In this document: positions 39,614 to 50,106 of the stretch, piece by piece
Layout of the letters: every line of letters begins with the position of its first letter
Position numbering within the stretch: position 1 is the stretch's first letter
From: Hyphomicrobiales bacterium
GTDB lineage: Bacteria > Pseudomonadota > Alphaproteobacteria > Rhizobiales > Beijerinckiaceae
Direction: 5' to 3'
NCBI GenBank assembly: GCA_027489955.1
Contig: JAIXYZ010000011.1
Coordinates: 124,001-188,000, forward strand
Length of the DNA: 64,000 nucleotides
Position numbers and translations under genes: made by a program
Notes under the pieces: generated by a model
Told to the model about the DNA's origin: nothing
The model's input: the letters and a program-made list of their open reading frames with translations, nothing else
Databases searched by the model: none

Positions 39614-40570
39614 GTGCCGCGCAGGTCCCTGCCCCTCCGCATCCTCCTGAAGATCGCCGAATATGCGATGCTCGGCATCGTGCGCGCCGTGTTCGCGGTG
39701 CTGCGCCTGCTGGGCCCCGAGCGCTCCAGCAACCTGGGCGGCGCCATCGCCCGCACCGTCGGGCCGCTCCTGCCGGTCCATAAGGTGGCGCTGGACAACC
39801 TGGCGGCGGTCTTCCCCGAGAAGCCGGACGAGGAGCGGCGGCGGATCGCGCGCGGCGCGTGGGAGAATCTCGGCCGCGTCGGCGCCGAATACGCCCATCT
39901 GCGGACGCTGTTCGACTACGACTATCACGCGCCCGATCCGAACGGCCGCATCCTGGTCGAGGGGATCGAGCACTTCATCGCACTCAAGGACGACGGCAGG
40001 CCGGGCATCATCTTCTCCGCCCATATGGGCAATTGGGAACTGCCGGCCATCTGCGCCGCGACCTACGATCTCGACACGACGGCGGTCTTCCGCGCGCCCA
40101 ACGATCCGGCCATCGCCCGCGTCGTCCACGAGGTCCGCTCCGGCGCCATGGGCGGGCTGGAGGCGGCGCGCCAGGGCGCGGCCTTCGCCATGCAGGCGGT
40201 GCTGGAGCGCGGCGGCCATCTGGGCATGCTGATCGACCAGCATTTCACCCGCGGCGTGGTGGTCGACTTCATGGGCCGGCCGGCCCTGACCAACCCGATC
40301 CTCGCCAAGTTCGCGCGCAATTTCGAATGCCCAGTGCACGGCGTGCGCGTCGTGCGCCTGCCGGGTCTGCGCTTTCGCATCGAGCTGACCCCGCCGCTGG
40401 ACCTGCCCCGGGGACCGGACGGGCAGATCGACGTCCAGGGCGCGATGCAGGCCATGACCGACGTCGTCGCCGGATGGGTGCGGGAAAACCCCGAGCAATG
40501 GCTCTGGATGCACCGCCGTTGGCGCCCGGCGGCGGCCGGCGCGCGGGCATCCGGCCTCAAGCAAAGGTGA
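39614..40570 (+). CDS. lpxXL: Lipid A very-long-chain acyltransferase LpxXL
   Basis: A 318-residue LpxL-family acyltransferase. The HX4E catalytic motif HMGNWE is near residue 137, an N-terminal membrane helix (ILLKIAEYAMLGIVRAVFAVL) anchors it, and WLWMHRRWRP is the conserved end. It would move the 28-carbon hydroxyacyl chain from AcpXL to Kdo2-lipid A. The GTG at 39614 starts two bases after the dehydrogenase stop. Context rather than sequence alone sets it apart from LpxL/LpxM. Confidence 0.93.
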   Translation: MPRRSLPLRILLKIAEYAMLGIVRAVFAVLRLLGPERSSNLGGAIARTVGPLLPVHKVALDNLAAVFPEKPDEERRRIARGAWENLGRVGAEYAHLRTLFDYDYHAPDPNGRILVEGIEHFIALKDDGRPGIIFSAHMGNWELPAICAATYDLDTTAVFRAPNDPAIARVVHEVRSGAMGGLEAARQGAAFAMQAVLERGGHLGMLIDQHFTRGVVVDFMGRPALTNPILAKFARNFECPVHGVRVVRLPGLRFRIELTPPLDLPRGPDGQIDVQGAMQAMTDVVAGWVRENPEQWLWMHRRWRPAAAGARASGLKQR

Positions 40571-40608
40571 CTTCCTTCCCCGCGCGTTTTGCGGTTCTGT
40601 TGCGCCCC

Positions 40609-41367
40609 ATGAAAAGGCTGAGAACCGTCCTGCTGGCGTCCGCCGTCACGCTCCTCGGAGCGGCGCATGCTCACGCGCAGGGCGCGGCCCCCGCCCAGAC
40701 CCCGCGCGCCGTCGTCGAGCTCTTCACCAGCCAGGGCTGCTCGTCCTGCCCGCCGGCGGACGAGCTGCTGGCGCGGATGGCCGGCGAACCGGACATCGTC
40801 GCCCTGTCCCTTCACATCGATTACTGGGACTATCTGGGCTGGAAGGATACGCTCGGCAATCCGGTCTTCTCGGAGCGCCAGCGCGGCTATGCCAGCCGGC
40901 GCCGGGACGGGCAGGTCTACACACCCCAGGCCGTTGTGGGCGGCGTCGCCCACGCGCTCGGCTCGGACCGCGCCGCCATCGAGAAGGCCGTGGAGAAGGC
41001 GAAGTCCCGCTTCTCCGCGCTGTCGGTGCCGGTCGCCCTGGCGGAATCCAGGGACAAGGTGCAGGTGCGGGTGGACGGGCCGGTCCCGCCGGGAACCCAG
41101 CTCTGGATCCTGGGCGTCGCCGGCCGCGAGACCGTGCGCATCGCCAAGGGCGAGAACAAGGGCCGCGACGCCACCTACGTCAATGTCGTGAAGCAGATGA
41201 CGAAGGTCGCCGACGTCACCGCCCCCGCCTCCTTCGACATTCCGCTCGCCATTGCCCGCCCCGAGGGCTGCGACGGCTATGTGGCGCTGCTCCAGCTCGG
41301 CAATCCGAACGGTCCGCAGACGATCCTGGGCGCCGCCAAGGGCGGGGCGCTGGCCGCCGCCCGCTGA
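40609..41367 (+). CDS. DUF1223 secreted thioredoxin-like protein
   Basis: A 252-residue exported protein of the DUF1223 family. A signal peptide (LLASAVTLLGAAHAHAQ) is followed by the family signature VVELFTSQGCSSCPPADELL with a CxxC pair, then SLHIDYWDYLGWKDTLG and YTPQAVVGG. The CSSC motif suggests a redox role in the periplasm, but the family is not characterised. The ATG at 40609 gives the signal peptide. It ends 13 bp before the convergent gamma-glutamyltransferase gene. Confidence 0.9.
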   Translation: MKRLRTVLLASAVTLLGAAHAHAQGAAPAQTPRAVVELFTSQGCSSCPPADELLARMAGEPDIVALSLHIDYWDYLGWKDTLGNPVFSERQRGYASRRRDGQVYTPQAVVGGVAHALGSDRAAIEKAVEKAKSRFSALSVPVALAESRDKVQVRVDGPVPPGTQLWILGVAGRETVRIAKGENKGRDATYVNVVKQMTKVADVTAPASFDIPLAIARPEGCDGYVALLQLGNPNGPQTILGAAKGGALAAAR

Positions 41368-41380
41368 CCGCTCGGGCGGC

Positions 41381-43144
41381 TCACCACCCCGCCGCGAGCG
41401 TGCCCCGCTGGCGCGGATCGGCGGCACCCGCCCATCCACCGTCCACCCGCATGATCGCGTTGACCGAACCGGACGTGGAGCCGACCGTCACCCGGTGGCC
41501 CTTGGCCCGCAGGAGCGCCAGCGTGTCGGGCGACAGGCCGGTCTCGGTCAGGAGCGTGTCCGGCCGCCACTGGTGGTGGAAGCGCGGCGCGGCCACCGCC
41601 TCGGCGAGGTTCATGTCGAAATCCACCACGTTGACCAGCGTCTGCAGCACCGTCGTGATGATACGGCTGCCGCCGGGCGAACCCAGCACCATCTGCAGCC
41701 GCCCGTCACGGAACACGAAGGTCGGCGTCATCGAGGATAGCGGCCGCGCGCCGGGCGACACGCTGTTGGTGTCGCCGCCGACGAGCCCGTAGGCGTTCAC
41801 CGCCCCGGCCTTGGCGGCGAAGTCGTCCATCTCGTTGTTGAGGAGGATGCCGGTGCCGGCGGCCACCAGCCCCACGCCGTAGGAGAAGTTCAACGTGTAG
41901 GTGTTGGCGACGGCGTTCCCGTCCCTGTCGACCACCGAGTAATGCGTGGTCTGGTCGGATTCGTGGGGCAGCGGGTCGCCCGCGCGGATCGCGTCCGCGG
42001 GCCGGGCCTTGGCCCTGTCGATCGCCTCGGCCTGGGCGGCCGCATAGGCCTTTGCGGTCAGGCCCCGGACGGGCACCTTGACCCGGTCGGGATCGCCGAG
42101 CCACGAGGCGCGGTCGGCATAGGCCGGCTTCATCGCCTCCGCCATCAGGTGGATCGCCTCGGCCGACCCGGCACCCAGTGACTTCAGGTCGAACTGCTCC
42201 AGCATGTTGAGGATCTGGACGAGATGGACGCCGCCGGACGAAGGCGGCGGCATCGACGCGATGGCGTGGCCCCGGTAGGTGCCCGTCACCGGCGCGCGCT
42301 CCACGACGCGGTAAGCGGCAAGGTCCGCCTCGCTCATCACCCCGCCGGCCTCGCGCACCGAGGCCGCGATCGCGCGGGCGATCTCGCCTGAATAGAAGGC
42401 CTCCTCGCCCTCCGCCGCGATCCGCTGGAGGGTGGCGGCAAGGTCGGTCTGGACGAGCCTGTCGCCCCGCGCGAACGGCTCGCCGCCCTTGGTGAAGATC
42501 GCGGCCGCCGCGGGCTGCCGCTTGAGCCGGCCCGCCGCGCGCGGCAGCGAATCGGCCAGGTCGTCCTCGATGGCGATGCCCTCGCGCGCCAGGCGGATGG
42601 CCGGCTCGATGAGATCCTTCAGCGCGAGCTTTCCCGATCCGTAGCGTCGGTGGGCATGGACCAGGCCGCGCACCGTGCCGGGCACGCCGACGCCGAGCCC
42701 GCCGTCGCGCGAGCGCGCCGGAACCGGTTCGCCCTTCTCGTCGAGGAACATGTCGCGGGTGGCCGCGGCGGGGGCCGTCTCGCGGTAGTCGATGGCGATG
42801 GTGCGGTTCTCCGCCGCCAGATGGACCATCATGAAGCCGCCACCGCCGAGATTTCCGGCGCGCGGCAGCGTCACCGCCAGGGCAAACCCCACCGCCACGG
42901 CGGCGTCCACCGCGTTGCCGCCGCGCCTGAGCATGTCGACGCCGATCCGCGTCGCCATGGCTTCCTGCGACGACACCATGCCGTTTGCAGCGATGACAGG
43001 CAGCGTTCGCGCGGCATCGGACAGGATGGCCTGCCCGCCCTGCGGCATCCCGGGAGGGGCGCCCTGCGCCAGCGCCGCCGCGGGCGCGACCAGGGCCAGC
43101 AGCAGGGCGAGAGCGGACGGGCGGAGTGCGGAACTGGGAACCAT
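41381..43144 (-). CDS. ggt: Gamma-glutamyltransferase
   Basis: A 587-residue periplasmic enzyme with signal peptide (ALALLLALVAPAAALAQ). It cuts itself before the Thr of QTTHYSVVDRDGNAVANTYTLN, producing two subunits; the Thr is the nucleophile. MVSSQEAMATRIGVDMLRRGGNAVDAAVA and DYRETAPAAATRDMF are in the large subunit; PLSSMTPTFVFRDGRLQMVLGSPGGSRI is in the small one. It hydrolyses or transfers the glutamyl group of glutathione. The gene stands alone on the minus strand. Confidence 0.96.
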   Translation of the reverse strand: MVPSSALRPSALALLLALVAPAAALAQGAPPGMPQGGQAILSDAARTLPVIAANGMVSSQEAMATRIGVDMLRRGGNAVDAAVAVGFALAVTLPRAGNLGGGGFMMVHLAAENRTIAIDYRETAPAAATRDMFLDEKGEPVPARSRDGGLGVGVPGTVRGLVHAHRRYGSGKLALKDLIEPAIRLAREGIAIEDDLADSLPRAAGRLKRQPAAAAIFTKGGEPFARGDRLVQTDLAATLQRIAAEGEEAFYSGEIARAIAASVREAGGVMSEADLAAYRVVERAPVTGTYRGHAIASMPPPSSGGVHLVQILNMLEQFDLKSLGAGSAEAIHLMAEAMKPAYADRASWLGDPDRVKVPVRGLTAKAYAAAQAEAIDRAKARPADAIRAGDPLPHESDQTTHYSVVDRDGNAVANTYTLNFSYGVGLVAAGTGILLNNEMDDFAAKAGAVNAYGLVGGDTNSVSPGARPLSSMTPTFVFRDGRLQMVLGSPGGSRIITTVLQTLVNVVDFDMNLAEAVAAPRFHHQWRPDTLLTETGLSPDTLALLRAKGHRVTVGSTSGSVNAIMRVDGGWAGAADPRQRGTLAAGW

Positions 43145-43354
43145 GGTGCGGCCTCGCGGGATCGTGGCGGTCCCAAGCCTAGGCCCGCGCCGCCTTGCCT
43201 GTCACGGGCGCTCGCAGCCATGGCGCCATGCGGACCCCTGCACCGGCGGGCGGCGCAAGGGGTGCCGTGGCGCCGGCCCGCACGCGGATTGCGCACAGAA
43301 ACCGGGTGGCGCGGAATCATGAGCTGCGGCAAGGATGAAGACAGGAGATCGCCC

Positions 43355-43996
43355 ATGGACTTCGTCCCCTCCGCCTCCGTCCTCGTCGCCTATTCCATCG
43401 CGTGTTTCGTGCTGTTCGTGACGCCGGGGCCCGACATGAGCCTGTTCCTGGCCAAGACCGTCAGCGGCGGGCGCAAGGCCGGTCTGGCCGCCATGGGGGG
43501 AGCGCTCGTCGGCTGCTGCGTCCACACGCTGCTGGCGGCCCTGGGCATCTCGGCGCTCCTTGCCGCCTCCGAAACCGCCTTCCTCGTGCTCAAGGTTGTC
43601 GGCGCGCTCTACCTGCTCTGGCTCTCCATCGACGCGATCCGCGGCGGATCGGCGCTGAACGTGCGCACCGAGGGCCACAAGCCGTCCTCCCTGTGGGCGA
43701 CGTTTCTCGTAGGGGTGGGCATCAACCTCACCAATCCCAAGGTCGTCCTGTTCTTCGTGACGTTCCTGCCGCAATTCGTCGATGCGGGGGACCCGCACGC
43801 GTCCGGCAAGCTGCTCTTCCTCGGCATCTATTTCGTGCTGTTCTCGCTGCCGCTGGCCGTGGCTCTCATCTACGCCGCCGAGAAGGTCATCGCCGCGCTC
43901 AAGCATCGCCCCCGCTTGCTGCGCGTGCTCGACTACAGCTTCGCGGGCCTGTTCGGCGCCTTCGCCATCAAGATCCTCGCCACGCAGGCGCGGTAG
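43355..43996 (+). CDS. LysE family amino acid exporter
   Basis: A 213-residue membrane protein with six hydrophobic helices. The LysE/RhtB signature CFVLFVTPGPDMSLFLAKTVSGGRKAGLAAMGG is near the N-terminus and INLTNPKVVLFFVTFLPQF in the middle. It probably exports an amino acid or related metabolite. ACAGGAGATC precedes the ATG at 43355, giving clear ribosome-binding support. A roughly 210-bp spacer to the divergent ggt gene holds no recognised element. Confidence 0.92.
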   Translation: MDFVPSASVLVAYSIACFVLFVTPGPDMSLFLAKTVSGGRKAGLAAMGGALVGCCVHTLLAALGISALLAASETAFLVLKVVGALYLLWLSIDAIRGGSALNVRTEGHKPSSLWATFLVGVGINLTNPKVVLFFVTFLPQFVDAGDPHASGKLLFLGIYFVLFSLPLAVALIYAAEKVIAALKHRPRLLRVLDYSFAGLFGAFAIKILATQAR

Positions 43997-44097
43997 CGCT
44001 GCAACACAAGCCGCACGGCAGGGAAAAACGCGCACCGGCCTATGGCGTCGGCCCCTCCGACCGGCTTAAATGCGCGGGCCTCGGAGGGGAACGCGGC

Positions 44098-45969
44098 TTG
44101 ATCGGACAACCACTTCTGCGGGTCGAGGACCTCTGCGTCGATTTCGTCGCCGACGGCAGTTTCCGCGCAGTCGACGGCGTGTCCTTCGATATTCCCGCCG
44201 GGAAGACGGTGGCGGTGGTCGGCGAGTCCGGCTCCGGCAAATCCGTCACCTCGCAGGCCATCCTGGGCATCCTGCCGCGCATCGCCCGCGTTTCCCGCGG
44301 CCGCATCCTGTTTTCGGACCCGGCACGCGGCGGTCACGTCACCGACATCGCCGGGCTCGACCGGGAGGGCGAGGAGATCCGAGCCCTGCGGGGCGGGCGG
44401 ATCGCGATGATCTTCCAGGAGCCGATGACGTCGCTCTCGCCACTCCACACAGTGGGCGACCAGATCGGCGAGGCCCTGAAGCTCCATGCCGGCGCCAGCG
44501 AGCGCGAGGCCAGGGACGCGACCGAGGCGGCGCTTGCCCGCGTGGGCTTCCCGAACCCGAAGCGCGCCCTCGACACCTACCCCTTCGAGCTGTCCGGCGG
44601 CCTGCGCCAGCGCGCCATGATCGCGATGGCGCTCATCTGCAAGCCCGCCCTGCTCATAGCCGACGAGCCCACGACGGCGCTGGACGTTACCACCCAGGCG
44701 CAGATCCTCGACCTGATGAAGGAACTCCAGGCCGAGACCGGCATGGCGATCCTGCTCATCACCCACGATCTGGGCGTCGTGGCCAACATGGCCGACGACG
44801 TGGTGGTGATGTATCGCGGTCGGGTGGTGGAAAGCGGGCCGCGCGAAGCCATCTTCCGCGATGCGCGCCACGACTATCTCAAGGCGCTGATGCGCGCCGT
44901 GCCGCGCTTCGGCATGGGGCCGGACGAGCGGCTGACGCCGATCCGCGAGGTGCGCAGCGCCTCCCTGGAGACGATGAAGGCCGGCCCCCGGGCGGCGGCC
45001 GTCGCCTCCTCGCGCGACGTCCTCTCCATCGAGCATGTGGGCAAGACCTACACGCTGCGCGCCGGCTGGTTCAAAGGCGAGACGCGCACGATCCGCGCGG
45101 TGGACGACGTCTCGCTGAAGCTCAAGGCCGGCACGACCCTGGGGCTCGTCGGCGAATCCGGCTGCGGCAAGACCACCCTGTCCAAGATCGTGATGCGCGC
45201 GCTGGAGCCCGATACCGGCCGGATCCTGTTCGACGACGGCTCCGGCCCGCGGGACGTCTTCGGCCTGCAGGGCGACGAGCTCTTCGCCTACCGCCGCGCC
45301 GTGCAGTTCGTCTTCCAGGACCCGTTCTCGTCGCTCAACCCGCGCATGACGGTCTACGACATCCTGACCGAGCCGCTGACCATCCATGGCATCGGCACGC
45401 CCGACGAGCGGTTCGAGCGCGCCAAGACGCTGCTCGACCTCGTAGGCCTCGATCCACGCCACCTTCGGCGCTACCCGCATTCGTTCTCGGGCGGGCAGCG
45501 CCAGCGGCTCGGCATCGCGCGGGCGCTCGCGCTCTCCCCCAAGGTCCTGCTCTGCGACGAACCTGTCTCGGCGCTGGACGTCTCGGTCCAGGCGCAGATC
45601 CTCAACCTGCTCAAGGACCTGCAATCCGCGCTCGGCCTGTCCTACCTGTTCGTGTCCCACAACCTGGCGGTGGTCGATTACATTGCCGACACGATCGCGG
45701 TCATGTGCCGGGGGCATATCGTCGAGCAGGCCTCCAAGGAGGCGCTGTTCCGCAACCCGCGCCATCCCTATACCCAAGCGCTTCTGTCCGCCGTTCCGGA
45801 CCCGGACATCGACCGGCCGCTGGACTTCGCGCGGCTGAAGTCCGACCGGTACTCGGACCCGTCCGCCTGGCCGGGGGAATACCGCCTGCTGCCGGGCCAG
45901 GATCATGCGATGGTCGAGGTCGAGCCCGGCCATTGGGTGCGCATCGGCGCCACGGAGATCGCGGCATGA
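44098..45969 (+). CDS. Peptide-type ABC transporter, fused double ATP-binding protein
   Basis: A 623-residue fusion of two OppD/OppF-like ATPases. First: [48 protein letters not shown]. Second: [47 protein letters not shown]. Each has the oligopeptide C-terminal extension. It powers uptake by the two permeases downstream. No ATG is available at the proper place; the TTG at 44098 follows GGAGGGG by about eight bases. The stop overlaps the binding-protein ATG (ATGA). Confidence 0.93.
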   Translation: MIGQPLLRVEDLCVDFVADGSFRAVDGVSFDIPAGKTVAVVGESGSGKSVTSQAILGILPRIARVSRGRILFSDPARGGHVTDIAGLDREGEEIRALRGGRIAMIFQEPMTSLSPLHTVGDQIGEALKLHAGASEREARDATEAALARVGFPNPKRALDTYPFELSGGLRQRAMIAMALICKPALLIADEPTTALDVTTQAQILDLMKELQAETGMAILLITHDLGVVANMADDVVVMYRGRVVESGPREAIFRDARHDYLKALMRAVPRFGMGPDERLTPIREVRSASLETMKAGPRAAAVASSRDVLSIEHVGKTYTLRAGWFKGETRTIRAVDDVSLKLKAGTTLGLVGESGCGKTTLSKIVMRALEPDTGRILFDDGSGPRDVFGLQGDELFAYRRAVQFVFQDPFSSLNPRMTVYDILTEPLTIHGIGTPDERFERAKTLLDLVGLDPRHLRRYPHSFSGGQRQRLGIARALALSPKVLLCDEPVSALDVSVQAQILNLLKDLQSALGLSYLFVSHNLAVVDYIADTIAVMCRGHIVEQASKEALFRNPRHPYTQALLSAVPDPDIDRPLDFARLKSDRYSDPSAWPGEYRLLPGQDHAMVEVEPGHWVRIGATEIAA

Positions 45970-47897
45970 GACGTCACGGGGCATGGATCGCGGCTCTGGC
46001 CGCCGGCTGGCTGGCCTTCGCGCCCCAGGCCGGGGCGCTGGACCTGAAGGAGACGCCTTCGCTCGCCCGCCTCGTGGCGGACGGAAAGCTGCCGCCGGTC
46101 GCCGAGCGCCTGCCGCGGGAGGCCGAGGTCGTCGATCTCGCCGCGCGCGGCCGGGTCGTGGGGCGGCAGGGCGGCGAGGTGGTGACGCTCGTCGCCCGCG
46201 CCCGGGACATCCGTTACATCTCGCCGGCCGCCTATGCGCGCCTGGTGGGCTATGACGACCGGCTCGACCTGAAGGCGGACCTCCTGGCCTCCTACCAGGT
46301 GGAGGGCCAGCGCGTCTTCACGCTGAAGCTGCGCGACGGCCACCGCTGGTCGGACGGCGCGCCCTTCACCGCCGAGGACTTCCGCTACTGGTGGGAGGAC
46401 ATCGCTAATTCCAAGGACCTGAGCCCGGCCGGCCCGCCCGAATTCATGATGGTGGACGGGCAGCCGCCGCGCTTCGAGGTGCTCGATCCGCTGACGGTGC
46501 GCTACACCTGGGAGAAGCCGAACCCGCGCTTCCTGCCCCAGCTCGCCCAGCCGCGCGATCCGTTCATCTATCGCCCGGCGCATTACCTCAAGCCGTTCCA
46601 CGCCCGGTACAACGACCGCAACCGCCTCGACACGGTCGCGCGCGGGCAGAAGCTCAAGTCCTGGGCCGCCATGCATAACCGCATGGACGACATGTTCGAG
46701 AACTCGAACCCGGACCTGCCCACCCTCCAGCCGTGGCGGGTCACCAATGCCGCGCCGGCCACCCGCTTCGTCTTCGAGCGCAATCCCTATTTCCACCGGG
46801 TCGACATGGCCGGCCAGCAGCTCCCTTACATCGACCGCATCATCTGCGACGTCGCGACGGGCAGCCTGATGGCGGCCAAGGCCAATGCCGGCGAGGCGGA
46901 TTTCCTGGCGCGCGGCCTGTCGATGACGGACATCCCGATCCTCAAGGAAGGGGAAAAGGCCAAGGGCTACCGCACGCTCCTGTGGCCCATGGCGCGGGGC
47001 TCCGAGATCGCGCTCTATCCCAACCTCAACACCAAGGACGCGGTCTGGCGCAGCCTCAACCGGGACGTCCGGTTCCGCCGGGCGCTGTCGCTCGCCATCG
47101 ACCGGCATACGCTCAACAACGCCCTTCTCTTCGGCCTAGGCCTCGAGGGCAATTCCACGGTGATGGAGGGCTCGGCTCTGTCCGAGCCGGGCCTGCGCGC
47201 CCGCAACGCCACCTACGATCCTGCCGAGGCGTCCCGCCTGCTCGACGCGGTGGGCCTGACCCGGCGCGACGGCAACGGCATCCGTATCCTGCCGGACGGA
47301 CGACCCGCCGAGATCGTGGTGGAGGTGGACGGCGAAGCCTCGATGATGGTCGACGGGCTGGAGCTCATCGGCGAGTTCTGGCGCGAGGTCGGCATCAAGC
47401 TGTTCCTCAAGCCGCAGGAGCGCTCGATCCTGCGCAACCGGTCCTATTCCGGGCTGACGGTGATGGTCGCCCATTCCGGGCTCGACAACGCCATTCCCAC
47501 CGCGATCATGCCGCCGAAGGAACTCGCCCCGGTCCAGCAGGATCATTATGCGTGGCCAGCCTGGGGCCAGCACGTGGAGACCCACGGCTCGCGGGGCGAG
47601 GCTGTGGACGACCCGGCGGCCCAGCGGCTGATCGCCCTCTTCCGTCAGTGGGAAACCAGCGCCGACGTCGCGGCCCAGGACGCTGCCTGGCGTGAGATGC
47701 TCGCCATCCACGCCGACCAGCAATTCGTGATCGGCACCGTCGCGGGCGCGATCCAGCCCATCGTGGTCAAGGACAACCTGCGCAACCTGCCGGAAAAGGC
47801 CCTCTACAGCTGGGAGCCGACATCCACCGTCGGGATCTACCGGATCGACGAGGTGTTCTGGGATAACGCGCCCCGCCGCGAGGCCGCCGCCCGATGA
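45966..47897 (+). CDS. ABC transporter periplasmic substrate-binding protein, family 5
   Basis: A 643-residue extracytoplasmic binding protein (OppA/DppA class) with a signal peptide ending near QAGA. The typical FTLKLRDGHRWSDGAPFTAEDFRYWWEDIAN and FRRALSLAIDRHTLNNALLFG segments are present. It is longer than OppA (about 540), as in a rhizobial subgroup whose ligands are not well defined; oligopeptides or opine-like or glycoside compounds are possible. It is coupled by ATGA to genes on both sides. Confidence 0.93.
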   Translation: MRRHGAWIAALAAGWLAFAPQAGALDLKETPSLARLVADGKLPPVAERLPREAEVVDLAARGRVVGRQGGEVVTLVARARDIRYISPAAYARLVGYDDRLDLKADLLASYQVEGQRVFTLKLRDGHRWSDGAPFTAEDFRYWWEDIANSKDLSPAGPPEFMMVDGQPPRFEVLDPLTVRYTWEKPNPRFLPQLAQPRDPFIYRPAHYLKPFHARYNDRNRLDTVARGQKLKSWAAMHNRMDDMFENSNPDLPTLQPWRVTNAAPATRFVFERNPYFHRVDMAGQQLPYIDRIICDVATGSLMAAKANAGEADFLARGLSMTDIPILKEGEKAKGYRTLLWPMARGSEIALYPNLNTKDAVWRSLNRDVRFRRALSLAIDRHTLNNALLFGLGLEGNSTVMEGSALSEPGLRARNATYDPAEASRLLDAVGLTRRDGNGIRILPDGRPAEIVVEVDGEASMMVDGLELIGEFWREVGIKLFLKPQERSILRNRSYSGLTVMVAHSGLDNAIPTAIMPPKELAPVQQDHYAWPAWGQHVETHGSRGEAVDDPAAQRLIALFRQWETSADVAAQDAAWREMLAIHADQQFVIGTVAGAIQPIVVKDNLRNLPEKALYSWEPTSTVGIYRIDEVFWDNAPRREAAAR

Positions 47898-48910
47898 TCG
47901 TTTACCTCGCGAGGCGCTTCGTCACGATGGCCGTGACGCTGCTGGTGATCAGCGCGCTGGTCTTCTTCATCATCAAGCTGCCGCCCGGCGACTTCCTGAC
48001 CAACCAGATCGCGGAGTTGCGCGCGCAGGGCGAGGCGGCGTCCGCGGCCAAGGCCGAGTTCCTCATCCGCCAGTACGGCCTCGACCGGCCCGTCTGGGAG
48101 CAATACCTCGTCTGGATCGGCGTCTGGCCGGGGCCGCAGGGCTTTGCCGGGCTGCTGCAGGGCGATTGGGGCTGGTCGTTCGAATACGACAAGCCGGTCC
48201 AGCTCGTGGTCGGCGACGCGCTCTGGCTGACCCTGCTGATCAACCTCGCCACCGTGCTCTTCGTGCACGCCGTGGCGATCCCCATCGCGATCTACTCGGC
48301 CACGCACCAGTACTCGCTGGGAGACTACGTCGCGACCCTGTTCGGCTATCTGGGCCTGGCGATCCCGAACTTCCTGCTGGCGCTCGTCCTGCTGTTCTAC
48401 GTCAACCGATGGTTCGGCGTATCCATCGGCGGCCTGTTCGATCCGATCTATTCCAACGACCCATGGACCTGGGCGAAGGTGAAATCCCTGCTTCAGCACA
48501 TGATCGTGCCGACGCTCGTGATCGGGCTCGCCGGCACGGCCGCCATGATCCGGCGCATGCGGGCCAACCTGCTCGACGAGCTGAACAAGCAATATTACGT
48601 GACCGCCAAGGCCAAGGGCCTGCCGCCCACGCGCGCGCTGCTGAAATATCCGTTCCGCATGTCCCTGAACCCCTTCATCGCGGACATCGGCAACCTCCTG
48701 CCGAACCTCGTTTCGGGCTCGGTCCTCGTGTCGCTGGTCCTGAACCTGCCGACCGTGGGCCCGATCCTCCTGTCGGCGCTCAAGAGCCAGGACCAGTTCC
48801 TGGCCGGTTTCATCCTGATGTTCGTCGCGGTGCTCACGGTCGTCGGCATGCTGGTCTCGGACCTGCTGCTCGCCTGGCTCGATCCCCGCATCCGGCTCGG
48901 GGGACGGTGA
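47894..48910 (+). CDS. Peptide-type ABC transporter permease 1 (OppB-like)
   Basis: A 338-residue inner-membrane protein with six helices: N-terminal MIVYLARRFVTMAVTLLVISALVFFIIKLPPGDF is the standard OppB-type start, and RRMRANLLDELNKQYYVTAKAKGLPPTRALLKYPFR is the EAA loop that contacts the ATPase. ATG overlaps the previous stop (ATGA). It pairs with the permease encoded 4 bp downstream. Confidence 0.94.
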   Translation: MIVYLARRFVTMAVTLLVISALVFFIIKLPPGDFLTNQIAELRAQGEAASAAKAEFLIRQYGLDRPVWEQYLVWIGVWPGPQGFAGLLQGDWGWSFEYDKPVQLVVGDALWLTLLINLATVLFVHAVAIPIAIYSATHQYSLGDYVATLFGYLGLAIPNFLLALVLLFYVNRWFGVSIGGLFDPIYSNDPWTWAKVKSLLQHMIVPTLVIGLAGTAAMIRRMRANLLDELNKQYYVTAKAKGLPPTRALLKYPFRMSLNPFIADIGNLLPNLVSGSVLVSLVLNLPTVGPILLSALKSQDQFLAGFILMFVAVLTVVGMLVSDLLLAWLDPRIRLGGR

Positions 48911-48914
48911 GGCC

Positions 48915-50102
48915 ATGAGCGAGACCGCAGGCACCGCCCCCTCCCCGCGCGCTCTTCAGCCGGGCCATTTCGTCGACACGGCGCCGTTCGATGCCGGCCA
49001 CAGCGAACCGCTCGGCTCGGGCGACGAGCGGCTCTACCGCGCCTCGGCCTTCAAGCTCATCTGGTGGAAGTTCAAGCGCCACCGCCTTGCGATGATCTCG
49101 GCCATCGTGCTGGCCGCGATGTACGCCATGCTGCCGTTCATCGAGACGATCGCGCCCTATGGCCTGACCAAGCGCAACGGCGATTTTCTCTATGCGCCGC
49201 CCCAGGGCATCCACCTCTTCCACGAAGGCTCGCTCCAGCGCCCCTTCGTCTACCCCTACGCCTTCAAGTTCAACCTGGAGACGTTCCGGCGCGACTACGT
49301 CGTCGACCGCACGCGGCCACAGCCGATCCGCTTCCTGTGCCGCGGCGACAGCTACGATTTCCTCGGCCTCATCCCGGCCGACTTCCACCTCGTGTGCCCG
49401 CCAGAGAACGGCACGATGTTCATCCTGGGGACGGACCGGCTGGGCCGCGACCTGTTCTCGCGCATCCTCTACGGCGCGCGGATCTCGCTCACGGTCGGCC
49501 TTGTCGGCATCGCGGTGTCCTTCGCCCTCGGCCTCTTCTTCGGCGGCCTTGCGGGCTATGTCGGCGGCTGGGTGGACAACGTCATCCAGCGCGTCATCGA
49601 GATCCTGCGCTCGCTGCCGGAACTGCCGCTCTGGCTCGCCCTGTCCGCGGCGCTGCCGCCCAACTGGTCGCCGCTGCTCGTCTTCTTCGGGATCACGATC
49701 ATCCTCGGCCTGCTGGACTGGCCGGGCCTGGCGCGGGCCGTGCGCTCCAAGCTGCTGTCGCTGCGCGAGGAGGATTTCGTGCGCGCAGCCGAGCTGATGG
49801 GCGCCTCGCGCAAGCGCATCATCGCGCGCCACCTCATCCCGAACTTCATGAGCCATCTCATCGCGTCCGCGACGCTGTCGATCCCGTCGATGATCCTGGG
49901 CGAGACGGCCCTGTCCTTCCTCGGCCTCGGCCTGCGCCCGCCGATCACGAGCTGGGGCGTGCTCCTGAACGAGGCGCAGAACCTCGCCGCCGTGAACCTG
50001 CATCCCTGGCTGCTCTTCCCCATCGCGCCGGTCGTGATCGTGGTTCTCGCCTTCAACTTCATGGGCGATGGCCTTCGCGACGCGGCCGACCCATATCACT
50101 AG
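48915..50102 (+). CDS. Peptide-type ABC transporter permease 2 (OppC-like)
   Basis: A 395-residue permease. Helix 1 (AMISAIVLAAMYAMLPFIETIAPYG) is followed by a long periplasmic segment (residues about 85-175), then GTDRLGRDLFSRILYGARISLTVG, the OppC signature, and the EAA loop LREEDFVRAAELMGASRKRIIARHLIPNFM. The N-terminal 50 residues and long periplasmic loop are extra relative to OppC and fit the same subgroup as the large binding protein. It completes the importer. Confidence 0.94.
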   Translation: MSETAGTAPSPRALQPGHFVDTAPFDAGHSEPLGSGDERLYRASAFKLIWWKFKRHRLAMISAIVLAAMYAMLPFIETIAPYGLTKRNGDFLYAPPQGIHLFHEGSLQRPFVYPYAFKFNLETFRRDYVVDRTRPQPIRFLCRGDSYDFLGLIPADFHLVCPPENGTMFILGTDRLGRDLFSRILYGARISLTVGLVGIAVSFALGLFFGGLAGYVGGWVDNVIQRVIEILRSLPELPLWLALSAALPPNWSPLLVFFGITIILGLLDWPGLARAVRSKLLSLREEDFVRAAELMGASRKRIIARHLIPNFMSHLIASATLSIPSMILGETALSFLGLGLRPPITSWGVLLNEAQNLAAVNLHPWLLFPIAPVVIVVLAFNFMGDGLRDAADPYH

Positions 50103-50106
50103 GGCC

